Assembly: GCA_002163085.1 (NCBI GenBank)
Contig: MAAJ01000006.1
Coordinates: forward strand, 310,001-374,000
Length of the DNA: 64,000 bases
DNA from: Methylophaga sp. 42_25_T18
GTDB taxonomy: Bacteria > Pseudomonadota > Gammaproteobacteria > Nitrosococcales > Methylophagaceae
Direction: 5' to 3'
How positions within the stretch are numbered: position 1 is the first letter of the stretch; every line of letters begins with the position of its first letter. The translations under genes and the position numbers were made by a program. Shown piece by piece: positions 52,633 to 62,532 of this stretch. The notes under the pieces are model-generated. The model searched no databases. It was not told the DNA's origin and saw only the letters and a program-made list of their open reading frames with translations.

Positions 52633-53631
52633 ATGACAAAAAAAGCTGTATTACTAGCTAATCTAGGTTCACCAGATAATGCAGAAACACCTGCTGTTCG
52701 AAGCTATCTAAATCAGTTTCTTATGGATCCCTATGTTATCCAACTTCCTTGGGTTTTAAGACGACTACTAGTGAGCTTGTTTGTCTTACCGACTAGACCT
52801 AAAGCATCTGCCGAAGCGTATCAAAAAATTTGGCTAGCTGAAGGTTCGCCCTTAATCGTCTTATCGGAAAAGTTAAAACTAGCCCTTCAATCGCAACTAT
52901 CGATTCCGGTTGGTTTGGCAATGCGTTATGGCCAGCCTAGCATCGAATCTGAACTACTCAAGTTAAGTAAACAAAATATTGACGAAGTCTTGTTTATTCC
53001 CTTGTATCCTCATTTTGCTGATAGCACGGTGACTACTTCTATAGAAGAAGCAAAACGAGTGATAAAACGACATAAACTGGCTATTACCTTATCCATAGCT
53101 CCGCCTTTTTACGATAACAACGACTATATCCAATCACTCGTTAACAGTGCTCAGCCTTATCTTCGCCAAGATTATGACCATCTTGTGTTCAGTTATCATG
53201 GTTTGCCTGAATCTCACCTTAGCCAATTAGATGACAATCATTGTCTGCAAAAAAATGATTGCTGCCAGCAAGCTAATGATTGTCACGCTCGCTGTTATCG
53301 TCATCAAGTATTTGAAACCACACAACGCTTTGCTAAAAAAGCCGAGTTATTACCACAGCAATATTCCATCGCATTTCAATCGCGTTTGGGCAGGGCTAAA
53401 TGGTTAGGACCTAATACCGAAGATCGGTTGCGGGAACTGGCAAACAATGGGGTGAAAAACATCTTAGTGATATGTCCAGCTTTTGTGACTGACTGCCTAG
53501 AGACATTAGAAGAGATCGCCATTCGAGGGCAAGATGTTTTTACTGAGGCTGGGGGCGAATCACTGACATTGATACCCTGTTTGAATGATCATCCTGACTG
53601 GGTGGCCACTCTGACATCATGGTGTCAGTAA
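52633..53631 (+). CDS. hemH: ferrochelatase
   Basis: A 332-residue enzyme that inserts iron into protoporphyrin IX. Seen: LLANLGSPDNAETPAVRSYL (about 7-26), YPHFADSTVTTS, the histidine in FSYHGLPESHL (about 195-205) and FQSRLGRAKWLGPNTEDRL (about 250-268), with ICPAFVTDCLETLEEI near the end. Two cysteines in DNHCLQKNDCCQQANDCHARC form a cysteine cluster about 214-234, which may hold an iron-sulfur cluster as in some ferrochelatases. It follows the SDR gene. Confidence 0.96.
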   Translation: MTKKAVLLANLGSPDNAETPAVRSYLNQFLMDPYVIQLPWVLRRLLVSLFVLPTRPKASAEAYQKIWLAEGSPLIVLSEKLKLALQSQLSIPVGLAMRYGQPSIESELLKLSKQNIDEVLFIPLYPHFADSTVTTSIEEAKRVIKRHKLAITLSIAPPFYDNNDYIQSLVNSAQPYLRQDYDHLVFSYHGLPESHLSQLDDNHCLQKNDCCQQANDCHARCYRHQVFETTQRFAKKAELLPQQYSIAFQSRLGRAKWLGPNTEDRLRELANNGVKNILVICPAFVTDCLETLEEIAIRGQDVFTEAGGESLTLIPCLNDHPDWVATLTSWCQ

Positions 53632-53673
53632 TAAAAACTATTGGGATTGAACAAGGTTTATCTAAATGTGGTT

Positions 53674-54171
53674 TTACACGCGACCTAATAACGGTTGGCG
53701 CACAACTTGACTGGTATATTCACCACCTGGTCCGTATGAACTTGGATTCATATCTCGGCCACGGAAAATATTCATCGCCCGTTGTATATGTTGGCGGTTA
53801 ACATTGACGATTCCGCCATTAATTTGGTTGTTTTCTCTACAAGCTTGAGCAGTCTGCTTTAGTTGACCCAGAATAGTATTTAAGGCCACAGCATCTTGTT
53901 GTGTTTGATTATCAATATAGGCAGCTAAGCCATCTTTATCTGCCGAAAAACCGTCCGCTTGTAATAGAGCATCACGTTGACGACCTAGTTGCTCCAGTTG
54001 CAGCACTAAAGGTTGTTTTTTTTCTGCCATTGTATTGATAACATCGATGTCAGACTCCATCAGTGCACTACGTTCAGCCATCATGATCTCTAATAGCTGA
54101 GCTGAAATATGTTGCTCAGCTTGTAAAATACTATGTAACTGTTTTGAAGAAGTCGTCGCCATCATAATCAC
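53674..54171 (-). CDS. flgN: FlgN family flagellar export chaperone
   Basis: A 165-residue helical protein with the FlgN pattern LHSILQAEQHISAQLLEIMMAERSAL near 10-35 (position only) and INGGIVNVNRQHIQRAMNIFRG (about 118-139). It chaperones hook-associated proteins FlgK and FlgL for export. It starts directly after the flgM stop. The start could be at either of the two first ATG codons. Confidence 0.88.
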   Translation of the reverse strand: MIMMATTSSKQLHSILQAEQHISAQLLEIMMAERSALMESDIDVINTMAEKKQPLVLQLEQLGRQRDALLQADGFSADKDGLAAYIDNQTQQDAVALNTILGQLKQTAQACRENNQINGGIVNVNRQHIQRAMNIFRGRDMNPSSYGPGGEYTSQVVRQPLLGRV

Positions 54172-54483
54172 CTAATTGAGTTGTTGCTCAAAATCAATCA
54201 AGTTTTGTGCCAATTCATTTACATCGATCCCATAAGAACCGTCAGCGATCGCTGCTCGTAATGCTTCAACCTTCTCAGTATTCACTACGGATACATCTAA
54301 TAATGTATGTTGTAATGACTGTAATTGCGTTGCAGTATTCGTCAGACTGACAGTATCAGATCGTGCTTCCGACCCAGGAACGGCTTGTGACTTAGCGCCA
54401 TCACGATTATCACGTGCAGTAACATTGCGGGTAGAATTTAACTCCGCTTGTCCTGTCGCTTTTAAATTATTTATTTCAGACAT
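54172..54483 (-). CDS. flgM: anti-sigma-28 factor FlgM
   Basis: A 103-residue protein. The N-terminal half is disordered and polar; the C-terminal half has the sigma-28 binding helices, VNTEKVEALRAAIADGSYGI (about 68-87) and ELAQNLIDFEQQL. It holds FliA until the hook is complete. It lies between flgA and flgN, the normal order. Confidence 0.92.
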   Translation of the reverse strand: MSEINNLKATGQAELNSTRNVTARDNRDGAKSQAVPGSEARSDTVSLTNTATQLQSLQHTLLDVSVVNTEKVEALRAAIADGSYGIDVNELAQNLIDFEQQLN

Positions 54484-54567
54484 ATTTATGTCTCCTAAGG
54501 CTCCCGACTATTACAGCGGCACAATTTCTAAAAACTTGAATAAAAAGATCATTTTATTGTGCTGCCA

Positions 54568-55281
54568 TTACATGGTGACCTTTACAATACCCGGTCCATC
54601 AACCACGCCTTCGACCACACGTTTGGAAGACAAATTTTTCACTCGTACTCTCTGGCCCAGACTGCCATCAGACAATGCCGTACCAGTCATTCTCACTTCC
54701 ATCAAACCCGCCGTTGCCACCAACATAATCAACTCACCACGCTGGATAATTTTTTGTGGTTTTAGACTGTTAGGATTAATCACCGTTCCGACAGCCAAGG
54801 GGTATTTTAACTGCTGGCCAATAATATGTTGTGGATTTTTAATATAGCCTTTACGCAGACTACCAATATCAAGCGATACAGTCTTAAGATCTGACTTCAA
54901 AATAATGTGATTCATCGCTAACGGACGTGCAACCACCACTACAGGCCGGAACAATTTTACTTTCGCGGGAATGTAAACCGTCCAAGCAACCGGTGAATTA
55001 CATTTCACACCGATCGTTTGCTTGCCAAGCCCTATTTTTCTATTGTTAGAAAAAGCCACTAATGTGCTTTCACATGCTTGTAATCGTAATCGGCGATCTA
55101 AAGGTTCCATCACAATTTGAGCATTGTCATAGCTCATTTGCACCTGTTCAAATGCATACATATAAGCGGTATGCTCAATGCTTTCTCGTGATTGCAACTC
55201 TGCGGCATATCCATTCATTACGGGCATGACTGAGCATAATAAGCTTAAAAATAAGTGTTTCCAGTTTATTAGCATAACCAA
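54568..55281 (-). CDS. flgA: flagellar basal body P-ring formation protein FlgA
   Basis: A 237-residue exported chaperone of P-ring assembly. A signal peptide ends near residue 26 (NGYAAE). The SAF domain is near 115-180 (VVARPLAMNHIILKSDL) and the C-terminal part has LVATAGLMEVRMTGTALSDG. It is the first gene of flgA-flgM-flgN and divergent from cheV. Confidence 0.93.
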   Translation of the reverse strand: MVMLINWKHLFLSLLCSVMPVMNGYAAELQSRESIEHTAYMYAFEQVQMSYDNAQIVMEPLDRRLRLQACESTLVAFSNNRKIGLGKQTIGVKCNSPVAWTVYIPAKVKLFRPVVVVARPLAMNHIILKSDLKTVSLDIGSLRKGYIKNPQHIIGQQLKYPLAVGTVINPNSLKPQKIIQRGELIMLVATAGLMEVRMTGTALSDGSLGQRVRVKNLSSKRVVEGVVDGPGIVKVTM

Positions 55282-55300
55282 ATCTCAACATTCAACGACC

Positions 55301-55320
55301 ACTGTCAGCTTTATGACAGT
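55301..55320. promoter_or_regulatory. palindrome in the flgA-cheV divergent promoter region
   Basis: ACTGTCA (55301-55307), six-base spacer, TGACAGT (55314-55320). It lies 20 bp upstream of flgA. It may be an operator for a flagellar regulator. Confidence 0.35.
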
Positions 55321-55469
55321 CGTCTTCTTTTATCCAAGATAAAGCAAAGTCTATGCCTAACATTTAACCCCACTTCAACCTGACATCCACTGAGAGTAGT
55401 TTTATACTATTAAGAATAGCTAAACATTGGCCGCTAATTCGTACAGTAATAATTTAGAGAGGCAGAATC

Positions 55470-56414
55470 ATGGCAAGTATTATCGATGGCGTCGATCAAC
55501 GAACCCAGCTAGTTGGTCATAATCGTTTGGAATTACTGCTCTTCAGACTAGATTCTAATCAACTGTACGGCATCAATGTCTTTAAAGTTAAAGAAGCAAC
55601 ACCTTGCCCAAAGTTAACCAAACTACCTCACTCACATCCCGTGATAGCCGGTGCAGCACATATTCGTGGCCAGGCCATCAGTATTTTTGACTTATCCCAA
55701 GGCATTGGCGGTAAACCTATAGAAGATATAAAACAATCGTTTGTTATCATCACCGAATACAACCGTTCGATACAAGGCTTTTTAGTCAGTGAAATCGTTC
55801 GCATTATCAACACTAGCTGGGAAGACATTCTGCCACCACCCAGTGCATCGGGCAATAGTAACTACATGACAGCTATTACTCGATTGGATGACGAACTGAT
55901 TCAAATTATTGACGTAGAAAAAGTGATGGCTGAAGTAGTCGGTTCAGATGAATTAGTGTCAGAAGAACTCGTGGAGAGTTTCTCCGCACAAAATATTGAA
56001 CGCAGACCTCACATATTAGTTGCCGATGATTCCAGTGTAGCTCGTAAGCAAGTCCAGCGTGCCATGGAGCAAATTGGTATTGATACCACTATCGTACGTG
56101 ATGGCAAAGAGGCTCTTGATCAATTAAATGCGTGGGTCGAACAAGGCATTGATGTTAAGAATCACATCTCGATGTTAATTTCAGATATAGAAATGCCCGA
56201 AATGGATGGTTATACACTCACCGCTGAAGTTCGCAGGAATCCTGACTTAAAAGATATCAAAATACTCTTACATTCTTCAATGAGTGGCACCTTCAATAAC
56301 ACCATGATAAAACAAGTAGGCGCAGATAAATTCATTCCTAAATTTTCACCCGATGAATTGGCCGTTGCAGTACAAGACCTAATCGAAGAGTGGAGAGAAG
56401 ATCACCCTCAATAA
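55470..56414 (+). CDS. cheV: chemotaxis protein CheV (CheW-REC fusion)
   Basis: A 314-residue protein: a CheW-like domain (about 15-165; LLFRLDSNQLYGINVFKVKE, AGAAHIRGQAISIFDL) fused to a receiver (about 180-310; ADDSSVARKQVQRAMEQIG, phospho-acceptor in MLISDIEMPEMDG). It couples chemoreceptors to CheA and adapts by phosphorylation. GAGAGG precedes the ATG. In many gammaproteobacteria cheV is followed by cheR and flgB; here it is followed by a terminator and a convergent ABC transporter locus. Confidence 0.95.
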   Translation: MASIIDGVDQRTQLVGHNRLELLLFRLDSNQLYGINVFKVKEATPCPKLTKLPHSHPVIAGAAHIRGQAISIFDLSQGIGGKPIEDIKQSFVIITEYNRSIQGFLVSEIVRIINTSWEDILPPPSASGNSNYMTAITRLDDELIQIIDVEKVMAEVVGSDELVSEELVESFSAQNIERRPHILVADDSSVARKQVQRAMEQIGIDTTIVRDGKEALDQLNAWVEQGIDVKNHISMLISDIEMPEMDGYTLTAEVRRNPDLKDIKILLHSSMSGTFNNTMIKQVGADKFIPKFSPDELAVAVQDLIEEWREDHPQ

Positions 56415-56423
56415 TTTGGCATA

Positions 56424-56449
56424 AAAAAGGCTCCTTCAGGAGCCTTTTT
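56424..56449. terminator. bidirectional terminator between cheV and the DUF4340 gene
   Basis: Eleven-bp stem AAAAAGGCTCC (56424-56434) / GGAGCCTTTTT (56439-56449) with TTCA loop. It has U-runs on both strands and serves two convergent genes. Confidence 0.93.
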
Positions 56450-56468
56450 AGTATTTAGCTTAAACTGC

Positions 56469-57587
56469 TTATCGCCCGAACCCACCTGTAATATCTGCTG
56501 GCATTGGGATGACCTTATCTGATTTAGTCACAATATCCGCTTCTGCACGCATCATATTTGTGCCAACAAAACCACCAAAACGATAAACCCAAGGTTTTAA
56601 TTCTTCCGTCATAGTATTGGCTTCTTGTTTAACGTGCTCCACTGTTTTTAATACATCAAGTTGTTGGATATCTTCCGGTGCGGCTTTAACAGAAGATGCA
56701 TCATATTCAGCCTTGAACGTTGTGTAATAGAAACCATCAATAAAGGATGTTTCAGTAATCACTTTCAAGCCATCAAAAGTAATAAATTCAGCCGTAACCA
56801 CTTCGCTATCACCACGTGAGAAACCACTTAACGGCTGCACATCTTCCATGCGTAACTGATTTAACGTACCTGCAATGTCATAACCTAATTGCTCATATTT
56901 GAAGATGGTTTTTTCCAGCATCGGGGGCACACCAAATTTATCTTTTATACCAATATTAACAATCGTAGCCATTTCACCATTGGGTTGAATAATGTTGACC
57001 TGCGCGATGCGCGCGCGATCAATATTAGTGACGTCACTCTTAATCCAGTTCAACATTAAAGGATTGATGTTCAGGTAACCTTCTGCCAACCAAACACTAT
57101 CTTCATTACTGCGACGAACATAGAACTGTCGAGGGCCCATATTGTTGGCAATTTCACGCTCCGCACCAAGAATCAAACCGGCTACTGGCTGTTCACCATT
57201 TAACATGGTGACTTGAATTGATTCACCTCCGTCATCTACGCCTTCGACACCCAATAGAATGTGATGCTCGACATTAGCCGTTTTACGTTCGAGAATCTTC
57301 GCCTCGGCAATATCAATCAACGCCCGTTTAACTAAATTAAAGTCAGCAGAATAATTCCAGCGTTCCTTAACAAACCAGTCTTCATCTTGTTTATACAAGG
57401 TGAACTCATCTTGAGAACTTTTGAATTTAATCGTATCAACGCCATTCAACTGTTCAAACAACTCAGGAAATAATATTGAATAATCTTCACTAACCTCATT
57501 TGGACGTTGAAGCGTAAACATCATCAATACCACCATCACCAGGGTGACAATGAACAAAATAGTCAGGCTATTTAATTTTTTTTTCAT
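56469..57587 (-). CDS. DUF4340 domain protein of the Gld-type ABC locus
   Basis: A 372-residue protein with one N-terminal membrane anchor (about 7-27) and a periplasmic DUF4340 region, seen as KFKSSQDEFTLYKQDEDWFV (about 56-75) and VAGLILGAEREIANNMGPRQFYVRR (position about 132-156). DUF4340 proteins regularly follow GldG-like proteins and ABC genes. It is the last gene of this four-gene operon. Its exact role is unknown. Confidence 0.85.
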   Translation of the reverse strand: MKKKLNSLTILFIVTLVMVVLMMFTLQRPNEVSEDYSILFPELFEQLNGVDTIKFKSSQDEFTLYKQDEDWFVKERWNYSADFNLVKRALIDIAEAKILERKTANVEHHILLGVEGVDDGGESIQVTMLNGEQPVAGLILGAEREIANNMGPRQFYVRRSNEDSVWLAEGYLNINPLMLNWIKSDVTNIDRARIAQVNIIQPNGEMATIVNIGIKDKFGVPPMLEKTIFKYEQLGYDIAGTLNQLRMEDVQPLSGFSRGDSEVVTAEFITFDGLKVITETSFIDGFYYTTFKAEYDASSVKAAPEDIQQLDVLKTVEHVKQEANTMTEELKPWVYRFGGFVGTNMMRAEADIVTKSDKVIPMPADITGGFGR

Positions 57588-57641
57588 CTTTTTACAAACC
57601 TATTTCGAGGATCAGACTAAAACTACGTTTTAGTTTCCTTA

Positions 57642-59549
57642 TTACTGCTGATTCCGGCCTTGAGTACGTTTACGAACACGCAGCCAACCACTAATCACGG
57701 CAATCAATATCACCACCAATGGAATGAGGCCGATATTGAAGAACTTCAGTTGCGTATCGAGTGTATCGATGTCTTTACGCAAATTACCTTGCACGTCACG
57801 TAATTGCGCTTGCGTTTTATTCACTAACGACCGAACTTCAGCAATCTCTTTCTGTTGTTCTTGGTTTAGAATTTCATCGCCACTACCACTACGTTCGACT
57901 TGCATTCGAGCAATGCGCTGTTCACCTTCTTTTAATTCTTTCTGTAACTCACGCTCTTTAGTACGGTAACGGTTTTCAGCTTCACGTTGTATTGCCAAAA
58001 CTCGATCAAATGGACGTGAATAACCAGCGCGAGACCGCACGCTAATCAGGCCATCACTACCCGTCATTTCATCAACAGCATTAATCAAAAAGTTGATATT
58101 ATCAGAGGTGTTATACGCAATCTGTTGACCATAAAAGTCTTGTAACTGCACCCAAAAACGACCTTGCAACATATCAACATCAGCAATCGCGATCACATCA
58201 ATATCTTGTTTTGATTCGGCCACATGTCCAGGCATTTTTTTTCCTTTCTTATCAACAATGCCATTTGGAAAGGCTGACTTAGCCGCACCAGTCACTCTTA
58301 CCGCAATAGGGTAACTTAAGGTACCTGGCTGATATTTTGTCAATAAAGCCAGTGGGTCATTACGGAACTGAACCACTCGCTTATCCACCAACATGGCTTC
58401 ATTACTGGATGAGAATAACGGTGTGACTACCGTGGTAGCGCCATCAAGTTCCTTAAATCGGCCGGCAGTTGCCACTTCAACTTTCTTCAATTGGCTGGTA
58501 ATGACTTGTTCTTTATTAAGTTGATCAGATGGAATCGCCTGCCACAAAACATAATCAATCGGTTTATTATCAGTGCGCGCACCAAAATCAACCTTGATCG
58601 CTGTTTTTCGATCGGCAATAACATCAGTGCCAACACGCTCAATACCCCACTGTTTAAATAGTTCTGGCATATTTGAGCTACGTGACGCAACCATGGCCGC
58701 CATTGGGTTATCTGGATCTTTCTCCGGGATATCAATTTCTGCATAGGGATCCACATAGGTGATTAACTTACCGCCCCGTAATACATACTGATCGATAGCA
58801 TACAAAGTACTTTCAACAAAGTCCTTTGGATGAACCACCATTAGTACATCGATACTTGATGGAATTCGACGAATGTCTTTTGGTAATACCGTCACATTGA
58901 ACATTTGTCGTAATTCAGCCATCACCGCCCACGGTGCGGGTCCATCTGACGAAGCGACCTCGCCTTTTAATGGATCATATTCTTCACCATCAATCGCTAG
59001 GGCACTAATCACTGCCACCGATTTTTTCTCAGAATTCGACAACTTGTAAATGATTTTAGTTAAATCATATTCAAGTACATCTTCTTTTTCTGGTTGGAAA
59101 AAAGCAATGCTCTCAGTGCCATCAAGTAAGTTACTGCCGGCCAAACCGAAGTATAAAGAGTCAGTTTCACCCTCAATCGGAACACCTTGCAAGCCATACT
59201 GTTTCGCACGCTGCTCATTATCTGAAAATGGTGCCGGATTGATGATCACTAACTTGATCATACCGTTCGATGCACGCTGGTACTCCGCCAACAACTCCTG
59301 CACTCGCTGAGCATACGCTTTTAAGCTGGGTAACTCCTGCGCAACCTGATCAGAATAATAAAAACGTAACGTCAGCGGAGCGTTTAATGCTTCGATGATA
59401 TTTAATGATCCATCAGATAAGGTATAGAGCTGACTCTCAGTTAAATCAATTCGTGATGCCTTAAAATTACCATTGGTCACAATGTTAAACGACAAAAACA
59501 AGATAATGGCTAACACTAAACCTGCGGTCGATAATAGTTGTTTATTCAT
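57642..59549 (-). CDS. GldG-family ABC transporter auxiliary protein
   Basis: A 635-residue protein with an N-terminal membrane helix (about 8-26), a long periplasmic region with a GldG/ABC_transp_aux domain (LTESQLYTLSDGSLNIIEAL, about 38-57; VLMVVHPKDFVESTLYAIDQ), a coiled-coil part (about 530-600) and a C-terminal helix (about 605-625). Relatives work with GldA/GldF in Bacteroidetes gliding, but in proteobacteria the locus is not linked to gliding. It lies between the permease (12 bp) and the DUF4340 gene. Confidence 0.86.
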   Translation of the reverse strand: MNKQLLSTAGLVLAIILFLSFNIVTNGNFKASRIDLTESQLYTLSDGSLNIIEALNAPLTLRFYYSDQVAQELPSLKAYAQRVQELLAEYQRASNGMIKLVIINPAPFSDNEQRAKQYGLQGVPIEGETDSLYFGLAGSNLLDGTESIAFFQPEKEDVLEYDLTKIIYKLSNSEKKSVAVISALAIDGEEYDPLKGEVASSDGPAPWAVMAELRQMFNVTVLPKDIRRIPSSIDVLMVVHPKDFVESTLYAIDQYVLRGGKLITYVDPYAEIDIPEKDPDNPMAAMVASRSSNMPELFKQWGIERVGTDVIADRKTAIKVDFGARTDNKPIDYVLWQAIPSDQLNKEQVITSQLKKVEVATAGRFKELDGATTVVTPLFSSSNEAMLVDKRVVQFRNDPLALLTKYQPGTLSYPIAVRVTGAAKSAFPNGIVDKKGKKMPGHVAESKQDIDVIAIADVDMLQGRFWVQLQDFYGQQIAYNTSDNINFLINAVDEMTGSDGLISVRSRAGYSRPFDRVLAIQREAENRYRTKERELQKELKEGEQRIARMQVERSGSGDEILNQEQQKEIAEVRSLVNKTQAQLRDVQGNLRKDIDTLDTQLKFFNIGLIPLVVILIAVISGWLRVRKRTQGRNQQ

Positions 59550-59561
59550 CTTAAAAAATTC

Positions 59562-60302
59562 CTAATCGGCCTTACGGACATTAATAACAATGGCATTAGC
59601 AAACAACCACACCATTATGACCGAAGCGAAATACAACATATCGCGCATATCAATGACACCCTTAGATATCGCATCAAAATGTGTCAAGAAACTAAATGAG
59701 CTAATTGCATCAATCAATGCACTCGGCGCCCAACTGCTGAAAAAGTCCAAGACGATACCATAACCACTTAATACGAAAACCAGGCTGGCAACTAAACTTA
59801 AAACAAAGGCAATAACCTGATTTTTTGTTACAGCAGAAATACATGAGCCAATGGCCAAGAAGCCACCCGCCATTAATAAACTCCCTAAGAACCCAGCAAA
59901 AATAACCCCATTATCGGGTGAGCCCAGATAGTTCACCGTAATCCATAACGGGAAGTTCAACATCAAGGCTAAGCCTGTGAAAGCCCAAGCAGCGAGGAAC
60001 TTTCCTAATACTGCATCAAACACTGAAATCGGTAATGTCATTAATAACTCTATCGAGCCACTTTTGCGTTCTTCAGACCATAAACGCATCGAAATAGCAG
60101 GGATCAATAAGATATATAACCATGGGTGTAAAGAGAAAAACGGATATAAATCGGCTTCTCCACGTTCAAAAAAGTTGCCTACAAAAAAGGTCGAAAAACC
60201 GGTGAGTAACAAGAAAATAACTAGGAAAACATAAGCGACCGGCGTTGCAAAATAGCCGTTAAATTCCCGCTTCATAATGAACCAAATATTCTGTAAATTC
60301 AT
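59562..60302 (-). CDS. ABC-2 type permease (GldF/NosY-like)
   Basis: A 246-residue membrane protein with six predicted helices. The start IWFIMKREFNGYFATPVAYV (about 6-25) and MRLWSEERKSGSIELLMTLP (about 72-91) are typical of this ABC permease family. It shares one base with the ATPase stop. It is the membrane subunit of a small transporter whose substrate is not known. Confidence 0.9.
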   Translation of the reverse strand: MNLQNIWFIMKREFNGYFATPVAYVFLVIFLLLTGFSTFFVGNFFERGEADLYPFFSLHPWLYILLIPAISMRLWSEERKSGSIELLMTLPISVFDAVLGKFLAAWAFTGLALMLNFPLWITVNYLGSPDNGVIFAGFLGSLLMAGGFLAIGSCISAVTKNQVIAFVLSLVASLVFVLSGYGIVLDFFSSWAPSALIDAISSFSFLTHFDAISKGVIDMRDMLYFASVIMVWLFANAIVINVRKAD

Positions 60303-61252
60303 TAGATACCGCCCTGTGTGCTGTTAGTAGTAATGGTACGGAAAACCTCATCCAAACGACCATTCTCAGCATATAAAGAATCAATATTCCAACCGTTAGC
60401 ACGGATAGTTTGAGATAACTCCGCCGTAATTTGTTGGCCACTCGTAGGATAAACACGAAAACCTCGTTCCGCAGCTAATAGTTCTACTTCACCAACAAAC
60501 TCAAGATCATTTAAAAATGCTGTAAATTTATCAGCATCAGCATTATCAACCGCAACACACACTGCGTTGTGATAACGCGACATTGCTTCGAGCTCATGCG
60601 GCGTACCATTAAACTGAACCTTACCGTTGGCGATAACCACATTGCGCGTACATAAGGCATGCACTTCTTCCAAGATATGAGTCGAAATAATGATCGCTTT
60701 ATCTTCGGCCATATCATTAATCAAGTTTCGTACTTCATGTTTTTGGTTCGGATCTAAACCATCCGTCGGTTCATCCAAAATCAATACGGGTGGGTTATGC
60801 AAAATCGCCTGCGCTAAACCAACACGACGTTTATACCCTTTTGATAAGGTTTCAATCGGCTGAAACATCACATTTTTAATTTGTGCTCGCTCAGCAGCAG
60901 AGTCGACTGCACGTGTTTTTTCCGCACCAGACAAACCACGAATATCGGCAATAAACTTTAAAAAGCTATGTGGCGTCATATCTGCGTATGCCGGTGCGCC
61001 TTCCGGCAGATAACCCAAACTAGCTTTAACAGCAATTGGATCAGTCAATACATCATGACCACAAACGCTGACTGTGCCGCGTGTTGGGGTCAAAAAACCA
61101 GTGATCATTTTCATGGTGGTCGACTTACCGGCACCATTAGGGCCTAGAAAGCCTAAAACTTCACCTTTATTGACCGAAAATGACACGCCGTCAACGGCCT
61201 TGATCGCACCAAAATGTTTGGCCAGATCTTTGATCTCAATTCTCAATGTCAT
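60302..61252 (-). CDS. ABC transporter ATP-binding protein (GldA-like)
   Basis: A 316-residue ATPase: Walker [16 protein letters not shown] (about 34-48), signature ETLSKGYKRRVGLAQAI (about 128-144), Walker B PPVLILDEPTDGLDPNQ (about 149-165) and IISTHILEEV (H-loop). The C-terminal 90 residues are a GldA-type extension. It is the first gene of the operon and drives the permease downstream. Confidence 0.93.
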   Translation of the reverse strand: MTLRIEIKDLAKHFGAIKAVDGVSFSVNKGEVLGFLGPNGAGKSTTMKMITGFLTPTRGTVSVCGHDVLTDPIAVKASLGYLPEGAPAYADMTPHSFLKFIADIRGLSGAEKTRAVDSAAERAQIKNVMFQPIETLSKGYKRRVGLAQAILHNPPVLILDEPTDGLDPNQKHEVRNLINDMAEDKAIIISTHILEEVHALCTRNVVIANGKVQFNGTPHELEAMSRYHNAVCVAVDNADADKFTAFLNDLEFVGEVELLAAERGFRVYPTSGQQITAELSQTIRANGWNIDSLYAENGRLDEVFRTITTNSTQGGI

Positions 61253-61417
61253 ATTATTTAAAAGCGTTCTCCGCTCCCCATCTTTTTTGCAAATCGCACA
61301 TTATTCTGAGGTTAGCCCCCACAAGTCAAGTTTGATTTACTTTTAGCTTATATAGTTATTGTCATTCCATAGCCAAGGGCATAACCTATTCGTCATTTAC
61401 TTTTAAGATCTGCTTAT

Positions 61418-62482
61418 ATGGAATTCAACCGACTTATTCAAAACATCCGTGATTTTAGCTGGGATATTATTGATAACTTCAATAATCCTAGCACTCGACG
61501 CCAAGCTTTGAGGATCGCTAGCATTAGTATCAGCATCATCATTTTATTCTTTGTCATCCTCATGCTGTGGTGGGATAAGGCGCCAAACGAATTTAATCCG
61601 ACACAAACTGCTCAACAAGTAGCGAGCAGTAAACAACATAAATTTGTCACCGGCTACACTTCAACTGTCACCCTGATCACCCTTACCGATAACTTATTAA
61701 ATAAATCCGGCGGCTATCTTAGTAACGATGTCATGCCGCCATCAATATGGATGGACAACATTCCTAATTGGGAGTTCGGTGTCTTAGTCCAAATTCGTGA
61801 CTTTTCCCGTGCTCTTCGCAATGATATTAGTCGTTCACAATCACAATCCTTAGAAGATCCTGATCTGGCGATTGCGGAACCTCAATTTAACTTTAATTCG
61901 GAATCATGGCTGTTCCCGCCTACTGAGAGTGAATATCAAAAAGGCATCGAGGCTTTGGAGTCATATCTAACTCGATTGAGCAGTACTGAACAAGACAGTG
62001 CCCAGTTCTATGCTCGAGCTGATAATTTGGCAGACTGGTTAGCAATTGTTGAAAAACGCTTAGGCAGCTTGTCCCAACGTTTAAGTGCTAGCGTGGGACA
62101 AGCTCGCATCAATACTGACTTAGCCGGTGAACCTGCAGCCATACAATCCACACCCGTGCCAGCTGAAATCATTATCAAAACACCATGGGCACAAATCGAT
62201 GATGTATTTTATGAATCTCGCGGTACTAGCTGGGCGTTAATTCACTTATTAAAAGCCGTGGAGCATGACTTTGTTGATATTCTGCAAAAGAAAAATGCCT
62301 TAATCAGCCTGCGTCAAATTATTCGTGAATTAGAAGCGACTCAAGAAAGTGTCTGGAGCCCAGTGATCTTAAATGGGAGTGGTTTTGGATTTGTTGCTAA
62401 TCATTCATTAGTGATGGCCTCATATATTTCTCGCGCTAACGCTGCCATAATTGATTTGCGAAGTCTGCTCAACCAAGGTTAA
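61418..62482 (+). CDS. DUF2333 family membrane-anchored protein
   Basis: A 354-residue protein with one N-terminal membrane helix (about 31-52) and a soluble domain. I recognise the DUF2333 blocks DNLLNKSGGYLSNDVMPPSI and VQIRDFSRALRNDISRSQSQS (near 92-135, quoted by position) and RGTSWALIHLLKAVEHDF near 268. The family has no established role. It is divergent from the ABC locus and 50 bp upstream of the lipoprotein gene. Confidence 0.85.
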   Translation: MEFNRLIQNIRDFSWDIIDNFNNPSTRRQALRIASISISIIILFFVILMLWWDKAPNEFNPTQTAQQVASSKQHKFVTGYTSTVTLITLTDNLLNKSGGYLSNDVMPPSIWMDNIPNWEFGVLVQIRDFSRALRNDISRSQSQSLEDPDLAIAEPQFNFNSESWLFPPTESEYQKGIEALESYLTRLSSTEQDSAQFYARADNLADWLAIVEKRLGSLSQRLSASVGQARINTDLAGEPAAIQSTPVPAEIIIKTPWAQIDDVFYESRGTSWALIHLLKAVEHDFVDILQKKNALISLRQIIRELEATQESVWSPVILNGSGFGFVANHSLVMASYISRANAAIIDLRSLLNQG

Positions 62483-62532
62483 CGTAGTTTTAAATAAAAT
62501 CTTTTTTTAACTTATCGATAAGGAATTTCAGA

